DNA of 64,000 nucleotides from Bradyrhizobium sp. CB82 (GCF_029714405.1 NZ_CP121650.1:7817001-7881000), one strand, 5' to 3'; positions 18,588-26,616 are shown, counted from the first letter of the stretch. The notes: generated by a model from the sequence alone, not told the origin. A program made the numbers and translations.

Positions 18588-19838
18588 TTACCGTCCAGCC
18601 GCCGTCTTGTGCAGCATCGGCCAATGGGCCAACAGCGTGGGGGTGCGGCAAGCAATGTCCCGTACCCAGTGCTCTGCCCGTCTTCGATGTCGCCGCAGAC
18701 GTTTGTATTTCGACATCGCCCATCGCGCGAGACATCGGTCGAGATGGCGTAGTGTCGGGTAAAGCGCCGACTTGTAGTACCGACCATAGTAGTTCATCCA
18801 ACCTCGAATGATCGGGTTGAACATCCTCGCCAGGTCGTCGATCCTCTTATCCACCCGGCAGCGTAGTTGCCAGGCACGGATTTCCTGTCGGATTGCCTTC
18901 GTCGCGGCATTGCTGACACCGGGGCTGAAGTTGACGAAGTGCTTCCCCCAACGGTTCTTCGACCGACGGGCGCGGAACGTGTAGCCCAAAAAGTCGAATT
19001 TCTGTTCAGGATAATCACCTCGCCGGTCGTCATCCTTACAATAGACGATCTTCGTCTTGTCCGGATGAAGCTCCAGTCCGCATTCGGCAAAGCGCTTCGC
19101 AAGCGCCTCCTTCAGTTCTTGTGCCTGCCGCTCACTGTCGCAATGGCAGAGAATATCATCGGCATAACGCTCGAACGGGATGCTCGGATGATTTCTTCGC
19201 ATCCACATGTCGAACGCATAGTGGAGAAAGAGATTCGCCATCAGCGGTGATACCACCGAGCCCTGCGGCGTGCCCTTCTCTCGGGGTTCAGGGGTGCCGT
19301 CTTCCAGTTGAACGGGAGCTTTAAGCCACCGTTCAATGTACAACAACGCCCAAGCGCAGTCCGTGTGCTTTCGAATCGCCTTGAGCAAAAGCTCATGCGA
19401 TATCGAGTCAAAGTAAGCCCGAATGTCGAGATCGAGCACGAAGGGATGCCGCCAGCATCGCTGGCGAGCAACCCCAACGGCATCGAGCGCCGATTTTCCG
19501 GGTCGATATCCGAACGAGTCTGGATGAAAGTGTTTCTCCAAATCCGGCTCCAGATATCCTTTGACGACCGCCTGAGCAACGCGATCCGACACCGTAGGAA
19601 TTCCTAGCGGCCTCTTCCCGCCGTCGCGCTTGTCGATCTGCACACGCTTGACCGGCGGTGGAAAGTAGCTGCCCGAAGACATTCGATTCCAGAGCTTGTA
19701 CAGATTGCTCTGCAAGTCTGCCTCGAACACCTCGATCGACTGCTCGTCCACACCGGCTGCGCCCCGATTTGCTTTAACCCGTTTGTACGCCTCCCAAACC
19801 CAGCGCTTGGGGATGTCATACGGCTTTGCTTGGCTCAA
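18588..19838 (-). CDS. ltrA: Group II intron reverse transcriptase/maturase C, intact
   Basis: 416 residues from a TTG at 19838 with GGGAGG 8 nt upstream; an upstream in-frame TTG at 19874 is possible but has no such site. Motifs: RVKANRGAAGVDEQSIEVFE (RT1), IDKRDGGKRPLGIPTVSDRV, DSFGYRPGKSALDAVGVARQ, FVLDLDIRAYFDSISHELLL, GTPQGSVVSPLMANLFLHYA, FERYADDILCHCDSERQAQ (catalytic YADD), HPDKTKIVYCKDDDRR and FDFLGYTFRARRSKNRW. The maturase domain has ARMFNPIIRGWMNYYGRYYK. No zinc-finger endonuclease domain, as in class D proteins. Its stop lies directly before domain V. Confidence 0.9.
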   Translation of the reverse strand: MSQAKPYDIPKRWVWEAYKRVKANRGAAGVDEQSIEVFEADLQSNLYKLWNRMSSGSYFPPPVKRVQIDKRDGGKRPLGIPTVSDRVAQAVVKGYLEPDLEKHFHPDSFGYRPGKSALDAVGVARQRCWRHPFVLDLDIRAYFDSISHELLLKAIRKHTDCAWALLYIERWLKAPVQLEDGTPEPREKGTPQGSVVSPLMANLFLHYAFDMWMRRNHPSIPFERYADDILCHCDSERQAQELKEALAKRFAECGLELHPDKTKIVYCKDDDRRGDYPEQKFDFLGYTFRARRSKNRWGKHFVNFSPGVSNAATKAIRQEIRAWQLRCRVDKRIDDLARMFNPIIRGWMNYYGRYYKSALYPTLRHLDRCLARWAMSKYKRLRRHRRRAEHWVRDIACRTPTLLAHWPMLHKTAAGR

Positions 19839-20391
19839 AAGAGTCCTCCCGTTTCCGGTTGTTCTTCCAATCAAGCGGGACAGTGCCGTGCCTTCGCTCC
19901 GCCACCATTACAGTGTCTTCGTCACTACTACACACGGCTCCGTCCCTGCATCGCGCATTGGTACTCAGACTCTTGTGGGGCTTCCACTTGAACCATTCCC
20001 TTGGCATCGCGATACAGGTTCCCACGTTCCGCACAGAAGCCTGAACCGAGGTCACGCCACCTCGCCTGCCGGACGCCGCCTGAGCCGTAAACAGGTATCG
20101 CTCAGACTGATCCCAAGATAACGACTACCCCTTGGTTTTGACGTCTTCCCTACGCTTTCGACAGTTCTTCGGTGGTTCGCTTGCGCTCGTCTCCTCGATC
20201 CTTACCTGACAGAGTCTTGCTCTGCCTTTTCCGGTCTCGCTCACCACCTCGACCATTGGGCCGAAGCAGCAGCCGGTGGTTTGAACCCTGATCCTGCAAC
20301 CCGAGTTCGAGGGGCCAACCCCCATCTTCTGTGCAGCAAGGCTGCTCAAAGGTGCTCTACATCACACCTCCTTCGCGCCGTCGTGGCGCAC

Positions 20392-20491
20392 CGTCGTCGG
20401 CATACCGACACCAAGGGAGGTCGGGATGTGTCCGCGCCATCCATAAATCAAACGTATAATGCAGGAACAGATTGGCCAGTATTGGGCTGAT
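20392..20491 (-). pseudogene. RmInt1-like RT E, middle part (after TPQGG, up to YADD)
   Basis: Reads ISPILANLFLHYTFDLWMAR, THPDLPWCRYADD, ending one base into the next codon where intron C begins. Upstream it abuts the inverted repeat of the serine-recombinase transposon; across it, GGGGGCGTGA and ATCAGCCC rejoin as GGVISP. It is the central palm segment of the gene whose other parts are at 22725-23320 and 17229-17798. Confidence 0.85.
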
Positions 20492-20517
20492 GGCTCCCTG
20501 AACGCAAAAGATAACTT
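20492..20517 (+). repeat. Terminal inverted repeat, left, of the serine-recombinase transposon
   Basis: Begins GGCTCCCTGAACGC and ends GATAACTT. It is the exact complement of 22699-22724. The recombinase reading frame has no stop inside the element and runs across this repeat into RT E sequence, ending at 20448. Confidence 0.85.
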
Positions 20518-22147
20518 TGCGGTGGAGGAGCGGTCACGGAACTATCGGTGGCGCCAGGCGCCTTTCCACCCGGAGGGGTGGGTGGGAGGGGGATGGAGTG
20601 GCGGATGATGATCTTGTCGTCGCCGACGAGGACTTCCTTCACGAGAAGGCGCAGCACGCGTCGGCGTTCGATTATATCGAGCGCGTCGACGGACCAACGC
20701 AGGCGGTCGAGGAAGCTCGTCACGGATTCGGCGAGACGCAGACAAACTTCCTGCTCCTTCGATTGGTCTTCGATCGCTTGCAGCTCCAACAGGCAAGCCT
20801 GTTCGCGGCTGCGCAAATCGGGCATGCGACTGCGCAGCTCTTCAAGTGAGAGGAGGCTCTCCTGATAGGCCGTGAGGAGACGCTCGATGCTTTTCCGGGA
20901 GCGCGCAAGATCGCGGCGAAGCGTTTCCTCCCGGCGCTGCGTGGGATCGGCGTTGCGCGCCGCCTTGAGCCGGCGCTCAAGTTCGTCTTCGATGAGGTGT
21001 CGGTCTTCAAGTAAACGCGCGATCTCTTTCCATACCACCTCGTCCAGCAAATCCTGGCGCATCGGGCGACTGTCGCAGACCGGCCCGCCGAGCCGGCGCC
21101 AGCCATCCGAGCCCAAGCAGCGGTAGTAATGGATGGTTCGAGCGCTCGACCTGGTGGAGGTGCGATAGAGCCCATAGCCGCATTTGGCGCAGCTCAACAA
21201 TCCTTGCAGGGCGCTCGGCGTGATCGTGCGTCGCGGGGCATGCTTCTTGTTGGCTTCCAAAAGCTCGTTCGCCAATGCGAAGGTCTCTTCGCTGATGATG
21301 GTCGGCACAGGGATTTCGATCCACTCTGTGCGAGGAAGTTCATGATTGGCGCTGTTGCGAGGCGCGACGCCGCCGCGCAATCGCAACGGCCGCGTCACAC
21401 GCATGCGCGGCGCGATCCGCGTCTTGCCAAAGCAGGCCGTTCCTTTATACGCGGGATTGCGCAGCATCGCCCAGACCGTCGAGCGCTCCAGCGGCCTGTT
21501 TCTTTGGCTGTCGGAATCTGGCGCTCATTGAGCAGGCGCGTGATGGCGCCGATGCTGTGGTTTTTTGCGGTGTAAGGCTCGTAGACCCAGCGCACGACAC
21601 CGGCCTGTCGCTCGTCGATCTCATAATAGGCGGCAGAGTGATCGGTCTTGCGCTTGTAGCGATAGCCAAACGGAGCGCCAGAAAGCACGCTCACTTGGCC
21701 TTGAAGGGCGCGATGGCGCTTCCCTCGCCGCGACCGCTCCAGGATTTGGGCGCGTTCATACTCGGCGATCATGCCCTGAAACTGCAGCAGGAGCTCGTCT
21801 TCCGGCGTCGCCGCCCGTCTCGAGCGAATGAACAAGACCTCGACGCCGGCGCGCGCGAACTCTTCGATAAGAAGGATTTGATGCGCATAGCGCCGGCTCA
21901 GCCGATCGGGAGCATAGACGAGCACGGCTTGGATCCGTCCTTCTGCGGCGAGATCGCGCAGTCGTTCAAGCCCAGGGCGCAACAAGCTCGCGCCGCTATA
22001 GCCGTCGTCTTCGATCACCCATTCCGCCGGCACGTCGCAATCCTGCTCGCGCGCGAAAGCGATCAGCGCGCTCGTCTGACTGGCGATCGTGTTCTCCTCC
22101 TTCTGTTTGTCCGACGACACTCTGGCGTAAATCGCGGCGGTTTTCAT
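20492..22147 (-). pseudogene. Large serine recombinase, one-base frameshift
   Basis: ATG at 22147 after GGGAGGCGAAG. The catalytic resolvase domain reads MKTAAIYARVSSDKQKEENT (Ser nucleophile in YARVSS), VLVYAPDRLSRRYAHQ and QFQGMIAEYERAQILERSRR. The recombinase domain then reads GQVSVLSGAPFGYRYKR. At about 21490 a G is missing from a GGG run (RWSARR instead of RWERSTVW). The next frame continues AMLRNPAYKGTACFGKTRI, LQGLLSCAKCGYGLYR (zinc beta-ribbon) and a long coiled-coil tail with ERRRVLRLLVKEVLVGDDKI. The frame leaves the element without a stop. The gene may be active elsewhere, but this copy is broken. Confidence 0.85.
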
Positions 22148-22295
22148 CTTCGCCTCCCGTCACATCGGCGCCGGCGCGCGCGAAGCGCACCTGATCTGGA
22201 ACGAGAATTTCGTAAACCTGTTCAAGTTTGACGGCGACGAGGCGATCGAACGCAAATTCGAGTCGAACGTCGCGCTTTTTTCGCCGCTCAGCCAT
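21996..22295 (-). CDS. Small protein of the serine-recombinase transposon, overlapping the recombinase gene
   Basis: 99 codons starting MAERRKKRDVRLEFAFDRLV, AVKLEQVYEILVPDQVRF. The ATG overlaps the end of the upstream gene by 8 nt. The last 50 codons overlap the start of the recombinase gene in another frame and look like out-of-frame resolvase sequence, so only the first half may be under selection. A role in coupled translation of the recombinase is possible. No family is recognised. Confidence 0.45.
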   Translation of the reverse strand: MAERRKKRDVRLEFAFDRLVAVKLEQVYEILVPDQVRFARAGADVTGGEDENRRDLRQSVVGQTEGGEHDRQSDERADRFRARAGLRRAGGMGDRRRRL

Positions 22296-22617
22296 CTTCG
22301 CGGACAGACGCGAGATAAGCGGCCACCGCTCGGCGCATCACCTCGCTTGCCGAAAGCCTGGAAGCCGCCGCATGCGCCTGGAGTTTTTGGGCGAGATCGG
22401 CCGGCATCTTCAGGGAGAGCGTCACAGACGGCTGCGGCGCGGAAAGGAGCGGCTCCTTCCTTTTGGCCACTTCGAGATAGCGATAGGCTTGCCGCAGCGA
22501 CAAGCCGCTTTCGCGCGACAGCGCCAAGGCCGCCTCCGCCATGCCGATCTTCTTCGCGAGCAAGCGTCGCGCCGCCCTCAGCCGCTCGGCTTTCTGCGCT
22601 TGCGTCGATCGAATCAT
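22288..22617 (-). CDS. HTH plus ribbon-helix-helix DNA-binding protein of the transposon
   Basis: 109 residues. N-terminal helical part: AKKIGMAEAALALSRESGLS then LRQAYRYLEVAKR, a helix-turn-helix-like arrangement. C-terminal part: PSVTLSLKMPADLAQKLQAH and ASRLSASEVMRRAVAAYLAS, the strand-helix-helix of the CopG/Arc fold. Likely the repressor or accessory DNA-binding factor of the element. It is the first gene after the right terminal repeat and is followed by the two other genes with overlaps. Confidence 0.65.
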   Translation of the reverse strand: MIRSTQAQKAERLRAARRLLAKKIGMAEAALALSRESGLSLRQAYRYLEVAKRKEPLLSAPQPSVTLSLKMPADLAQKLQAHAAASRLSASEVMRRAVAAYLASVREDG

Positions 22618-22698
22618 ATGACATAATGGTATTATCTTTTGCGTCTCAAATCAACAACGGCTCCATCGCGCCAGCCGGTGATGACGCGTTCAAAGCGG

Positions 22699-22724
22699 AA
22701 GTTATCTTTTGCGTTCAGGGAGCC
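22699..22724 (-). repeat. Terminal inverted repeat, right, of the serine-recombinase transposon
   Basis: Exact complement of 20492-20517. A partial second copy of its core (TTATCTTTTGCGT, 22633-22645) lies just before the start of the first gene and may be a recombinase or repressor binding site (inference). Confidence 0.85.
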
Positions 22725-23320
22725 CTCACGCCCCCTTGCGGGGTTCCGCGAGTCCGCTCAACAAGCTTCCCGTCCTTTTCAATTGGCGCCGTCAGCCACC
22801 TTTCGATGTAGAGCAGCGCCCATTTGCATTGCACGTGTCTCCGGACCGCCTTCAGCAGAAGATCATGCGGAAGATTGTCAAACAGTCCTTTGATGTCGAA
22901 CTCTAGAACCCAATCATATTTCCAGCACCGCTGACGCGTGACGCCCACGGCGTCCAGAGCGGATTTTCCCGGTCTGTAGCCGTAAGAGTCCGGCAGGAAG
23001 ATGGATTCCAGTTCCGGCTCAATCATCTGTTTAACCACCATCTGCGCGATCCGATCGCTGATAGTGGGCACACCTAAAATCCTTTCGCCGCCCGTCTTCT
23101 TTGGAATGGAGACGGCGCGCACCGGAGGTGGAAAGTAGGTCCCTGACGACATCCGATTCCAGATCTTGTAGAGATTCCCTGCCAGATCTGTCTCGAACAT
23201 CTCGAAGGTCTGTCCGTCCACTCCGGCCGCACCGCGATTGGATTTGACCGCCTTGTAGGCTTCGTACACTCGCCGCTTCTCAATCGAGAACGACTTGTTT
23301 GTCGCACCGTTCGAAGTCAT
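22725..23320 (-). pseudogene. RmInt1-like RT E, 5' part (to TPQGG)
   Basis: ATG at 23320: MTSNGATNKSFSIEKRRVYE, AYKAVKSNRGAAGVDGQTFE, ISTRSG-type start replaced by NLYKIWNRMSSGTYFPPPVR, SIPKKTGGERILGVPTISDR, SYGYRPGKSALDAVGVTRQR, WVLEFDIKGLFDNLPHDLLL and ERTRGTPQGGV. This is very close in pattern to the RmInt1 intron protein of Sinorhizobium meliloti, which homes into IS630-type DNA. It is cut at GGV by the serine-recombinase transposon and continues at 20392-20491 and 17229-17798. Confidence 0.85.
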
Positions 23321-23862
23321 CCTGTTTCCAGTTGGTTCAAGAGTACGACTACCTGACCCGATCCCTTTGCTCCGACCCCATTACAGGGCCCTCGACGCTC
23401 CTACGGATCGGTCCGCCCCAGTCTCTTGCATCGGTACTCTCGCCTCACGGCTGGCGCCGCTTGCGCTTCTCCCTTGGCATCAAGAGCCTGGTTCCTGCAG
23501 TTCCACGCGAAAGCCTGTGTCCGACTCACGCCCCCTCTACGCCGGTCGCCGCCCGCCCAGTCGTCAGGCATCTGGCGGACTTGTCCCAGGATGACGAGAC
23601 GGTCCTGGTTTTGACGACACTTGGATTCATAACGACGTGTCTTCGGAGGGTTCACTTTCGTTCGTCTTTCGGGCACTCACCTGCTCGGTTTATTCCGGAC
23701 TTCTGATCCGACGCTCACCACCACGGCTCTTTACCGCAGCGGCTCGGATTGGTTTGAGACCCGCTCCTGAAAGCCGATCTCGGGGGGCCGGCCCCCATCT
23801 TTCCCGCAGCTTCACCATCGGTCCTAGTTCATGTTGAACTCCTTCCGCTGTCTGCAGCACAC
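23321..23862 (-). ncRNA. 5' ribozyme region (domain I onward) of RmInt1-like intron E
   Basis: About 540 nt from GTGTGCTGCAGACAG at 23862 to the RT start. It is rich in paired segments such as GGGGGCCGGCCCCC. Length and 5' end fit class D introns of the RmInt1 type. The insertion site lies between GACGAGA and CCTGGACC of the IS630 gene. Confidence 0.7.
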
Positions 23863-24286
23863 TCTCGTCGATGAAGACTAGCCGCTCAGCTTCAACGCGA
23901 CCTTGATACTCCCACTGGGCTCGCCGTCGCGCCACTTCGGGACGATCGCGTTCGCCGGCCACCACGCTTTTTTTGAAGCTGCACACCGACTGGTAGTCGA
24001 CCTTCAGGCCGCGACCGGCAAGCTCGGCAACGAGACCGCGTATGGTGAAATCGCCGTCCTTGATCCGCTGCGACAGCCAGATCGCGTGATCTCCCGAAAC
24101 CGCCTTCGGCTTGTGACCGCCCATCTGGCCCGGAATAACGCTGCCGGTCTCATCGACCCGCTTCATCCAACCAATTGCGGTGCTGATCGCAACCCCAAAC
24201 TGCTTGGCTGCCTGATTGCGGGACATCCCGCCCTCAATCACCGCCACCACGCGTTTGCGAAGATCCAGAGAGTAAGGCTTGCCCAT
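23863..24286 (-). pseudogene. IS630-family transposase, 5' exon part
   Basis: ATG at 24286: MGKPYSLDLRKRVVAVIEGG, SRNQAAKQFGVAISTAIGWM (helix-turn-helix), GHKPKAVSGDHAIWLSQRIK, DFTIRGLVAELAGRGLKVDY and ERLVFIDE (first catalytic Asp). Compared with intact relatives, roughly nine residues are missing after DYQSV and one or two after RRAQW. The gene then meets the intron E 5' end at 23862 and resumes at 13200. It was therefore already decaying, or decayed after intron entry. Confidence 0.85.
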
Positions 24287-24352
24287 CCATGCTGGCCTCC
24301 GTCCAGCCAGCATGGTGAATCAGAAACAGGATGATTTGGGAAATCTTGAGGG

Positions 24353-24414
24353 TTCTATGAGGTCGCGGGCAAAGGCCAGCCGCGCGCTCTGTCGTAGCGT
24401 GCGACCTCATAGAA
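24353..24414. repeat. 14-bp perfect inverted repeat near the IS630 left end
   Basis: TTCTATGAGGTCGC at 24353-24366 and its exact complement at 24401-24414, spaced 34 bp. It may be the outward ends of two adjacent IS copies or a stem-loop. It lies just beyond the region where IS630 similarity ends. Confidence 0.5.
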
Positions 24415-24698
24415 GCCGGATTGAACGAAGCCGCGGAGTTGTGGGCGCTATGGCGATAGTGCAGCCGGCGCAGGTGCAGAGAAGGCGCGCCTGTGGTCGC
24501 CGCGCGTCGGCGAGACATTCAGCTGATGTGAGGGGCCCGATTGATCGGGCCGAGGGCGCAATCCAGCGAGCGATTTGCTGCGCTGGGATGCGTGGTCGAA
24601 CGATCGGCCGGGTGTTCGGTGACGAGCGCGGCCACGGCGACTTCGGACGTTGCCACCGCGAAGGTGATCACGGAAGGGGTGGATAGTGCCGGCGTTGG

Positions 24699-24968
24699 TC
24701 ATGACGTATCACAACGAAACGGATGGTCGTGGTAGGCTCGCGGGACGACATCGACGCGCCGCATGGTGCCGCCACAATGCGGGCAGACCGACGCTTTTCG
24801 ACTGAGCATGAATATCTTTCGGGAAGAGATTTTCGCTCGGTGCTCGCGGCCTCTGCCACGGCTCAGGCTATTTAGCAGGACTAGGACTGCCTGCCTGGTT
24901 TTCAGTTTCGATATGGATAGCATCTCCCGGCGGCGCCATCGTATGACGCCACCCAGTTTCATGGTCAA
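24699..24968 (-). CDS. Small zinc-ribbon-like protein, unknown
   Basis: 89 codons. The C-terminus reads KASVCPHCGGTMRRVDVVPR then AYHDHPFRCDTS, with C-x2-C and one further Cys that could form part of a zinc ribbon. The N-terminus (MLSISKLKTRQAVLVLLNSL) has no family match. Between IS630 debris and the porin terminator. It may be the last part of a larger lost protein. Confidence 0.3.
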   Translation of the reverse strand: MTMKLGGVIRWRRREMLSISKLKTRQAVLVLLNSLSRGRGREHRAKISSRKIFMLSRKASVCPHCGGTMRRVDVVPRAYHDHPFRCDTS

Positions 24969-24983
24969 AACTCATTCCGGAAC

Positions 24984-25016
24984 GCAAAAGAGCCTCCGGG
25001 GGGACATCCCGGAGGC
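24984..25016 (-). terminator. Rho-independent terminator of the porin gene
   Basis: Minus strand: 9-bp stem GCCTCCGGG/CCCGGAGGC around a short loop (stem arms 25008-25016 and 24992-25000), followed by TCTTTTG. It lies about 65 nt after the porin stop. Confidence 0.75.
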
Positions 25017-25079
25017 CTTCTTGGAGATCAAACTTAGTACAGAGCCGTTTTCCTTTCTAGTTTCCTAGCTTGATCAGTC

Positions 25080-26579
25080 TCAAAAGTTGCGCTGAGCACG
25101 GAGCAGCAGCGAGAGGGCGCCCTGGTCCTTCAGCTCATACACAGCACCCGGCTTTGCAATGCCCGCCTGCACCGGCAACGTCACGGTACTTCCGCCCGCG
25201 TATTTCTGGTCCACGATATTGTAAGCGATGTCGGCCCCGAAGGTCAGTTTTTTGACCGGGGTCCAAGTGATGTATGTACCGATGACCGCAAAGTTGAAGT
25301 CAGGGTTACAGCCTGCAAGACCGCTCGACAAGGCGAGGCCTGTGACGACGGCGCCGCAGATGTAGCCTTTGGCCGTACCGTTATAGCGCATAGCGCCCCA
25401 ACCACCGTAGATGCTGGTATGCCAGTACTCATTCCAATTGTGGTTGAACGCGCCGTTGAAGCCGTATGTCGTGGTCAATTCTTGGCCAGCGCCTGTAACG
25501 AACACAGAATCAGAAAGACCAGCAATTCCGACGCTCTGGTAAGCACCAGCCAAGTTCGTACCGCCATACCTAGCCCAGTTGGTCGACATATAATCGTTGA
25601 AGACGTAACGACTTGCACCGTTCGCATATACGCCTGTCAAGTTGATCGAGTCACCCGGCCCGGTCGGGAGATTATTGATCGACAATGCGAGCTGACCTGC
25701 CCAGCCCCACTTATCGCTCGGAAAGCCGGTGAGCTCTGTGGCACCGTAGTAGGCAGCATGATTGTCGTGGGCCGCGACCGACGCCTGGAAAAGGCCCCAA
25801 GCCTGGTCAACACGAACTGCCGCGATGAGATCTGGAGCTCGCGTACCGCCAAAGTCATTGGCGCCGTACGTGCCGGTGGCGAGACCTGCAGCCGTAGCAC
25901 CGCTCACGTTCCAAATGTTGGCCATATCATGTTGAACGGGATCCTGAGCGGAGAATGAAGCTGTAATGCCTTGACCGAAGTCAGCGGTGTAGCTGACCTG
26001 GCTAACGGGGTCCCAACCACTACTGCCCGGCAATTCGGCGAAATTCCCCGGATATTCGCCCCAAGGCGTGGAGAATTGCGAGGCGGCCTTGCCGAACGTG
26101 AAACCAGCGAACTGGATAAAGCCGTAGGTAATGTTCAATGCAGTGGCGGGTGCGGGCGAAACTGTCGAACCATTCGTGGCAGTGGTACCGGCACCCGCAA
26201 CACCGGGCGTCGTCAAAGTGAACCACATTTCGGCGTACGTACGGAGCAACCCATATTCGGTTGCGGTACGTGTGTCGATCTGCAGGTCTGCGCGAACACG
26301 CGACGTATAGTAGTTGCTGAGACGATTCCGTGCGGCACCCACACCGCTGTCGTTAGGGTTAGAATCAACGTTTGTGTTAAGGTTGGCATGGGCGCGCAGA
26401 TAACCACCCAGCCTGATGCAGGTGTCGGTCCCCGGGACGTAGTAGAATCCAGCACCATACAGCGAACAGACCTTTACATACTCGACCGGCTTCGCTTTCA
26501 CTGGAAGATCGGCCGCCTGCGCCCCGGCACTCGCAAAGATTGCTGCAGAGCCAAGTATAATACTCTTCGTAAGTTTCAT
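25080..26579 (-). CDS. Outer-membrane porin (Porin_2/Omp2b-like, Bradyrhizobium type)
   Basis: 499 residues with an N-terminal signal peptide (MKLTKSIILGSAAIFASAGA, cleavage after AQA near residue 22). The usual mature start ADLPVKAKPVEYVKVCSLYG is followed by TCIRLGGYLRAHAN, the small disulphide region of alphaproteobacterial porins. The rest is beta-barrel-like, with alternating aromatic and small residues, ending LLLRAQRNF with the terminal Phe typical of outer-membrane barrels. General diffusion of small hydrophilic solutes is expected. Whole, monocistronic, with its own terminator and a structured leader, it contrasts with the decayed surroundings. Confidence 0.92.
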   Translation of the reverse strand: MKLTKSIILGSAAIFASAGAQAADLPVKAKPVEYVKVCSLYGAGFYYVPGTDTCIRLGGYLRAHANLNTNVDSNPNDSGVGAARNRLSNYYTSRVRADLQIDTRTATEYGLLRTYAEMWFTLTTPGVAGAGTTATNGSTVSPAPATALNITYGFIQFAGFTFGKAASQFSTPWGEYPGNFAELPGSSGWDPVSQVSYTADFGQGITASFSAQDPVQHDMANIWNVSGATAAGLATGTYGANDFGGTRAPDLIAAVRVDQAWGLFQASVAAHDNHAAYYGATELTGFPSDKWGWAGQLALSINNLPTGPGDSINLTGVYANGASRYVFNDYMSTNWARYGGTNLAGAYQSVGIAGLSDSVFVTGAGQELTTTYGFNGAFNHNWNEYWHTSIYGGWGAMRYNGTAKGYICGAVVTGLALSSGLAGCNPDFNFAVIGTYITWTPVKKLTFGADIAYNIVDQKYAGGSTVTLPVQAGIAKPGAVYELKDQGALSLLLRAQRNF

Positions 26580-26591
26580 GGATGTCCCCCT

Positions 26592-26616
26592 TTGAGCGGA
26601 TCTCCTAGCCGCTCAA
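26592..26616 (-). promoter_or_regulatory. Stem-loop in the porin 5' leader
   Basis: TTGAGCGG and CCGCTCAA form an 8-bp perfect stem with a 9-nt loop containing AGGAG, about 12 nt before the porin start codon. It could block or expose the ribosome-binding region or be an operator. A second purine run, AAAGGGGG, lies between it and the ATG. Confidence 0.4.

Larger units (their letters stand above)
18514..20391 (-). mobile_element. Group II intron C, apparently complete (1878 bp)
   Basis: Starts GTGCGCCACGACGG at 20391, a canonical GTGYG intron 5' end, one base after the YADD codons of RT E. It ends CGGGCGACTCGAC at 18514. It holds about 550 nt of ribozyme domains, a full RT (18588-19838) and domain V at 18553-18587. 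Length is that of RmInt1-type introns (about 1.9 kb). No damage was seen, so it is the best candidate for an active intron in the array. Confidence 0.75.
20492..22724 (-). mobile_element. Serine-recombinase transposon with 26-bp perfect terminal inverted repeats (2233 bp)
   Basis: Bounded by exact 26-bp inverted repeats at 20492-20517 and 22699-22724. It carries three minus-strand genes in order: a 109-residue HTH/ribbon-helix-helix protein, a 99-residue ORF and a large serine recombinase, each overlapping or close to the next. It lies inside RT E at the TPQGG motif; any target duplication is at most 1-2 bp. The core TTATCTTTTGCGT of the repeat recurs at 22633-22645, 66 bp inside the right end. 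Confidence 0.8.
13201..23862 (-). mobile_element. Nested and tandem group II intron array inside an IS630 transposase gene
   Basis: About 10.7 kb lying exactly between the two halves of an IS630 transposase gene. The 5' boundary is GTGTGCTGCAG after GACGAGA; the 3' boundary is GCCTACTCAC before CCTGGACC (one extra C, so plus or minus 1 nt). It contains RT genes A, B, C, D (3' half only) and E (three pieces), five domain V-like hairpins, and a serine-recombinase transposon. The outer intron, E, is RmInt1-like. RmInt1 of Sinorhizobium is known to home into an IS630-type element (ISRm2011-2), which supports this reading. Order on the minus strand: E5', transposon, E middle, C, D3', E3', B, A. 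Confidence 0.8.

Noticed and set aside
17759..18811. Plus-strand frame of 350 codons
   Set aside because: Antisense to RT C/D/E and their hairpins, including the 41-nt repeat read twice (RPGEFHPQALT); not a protein gene.
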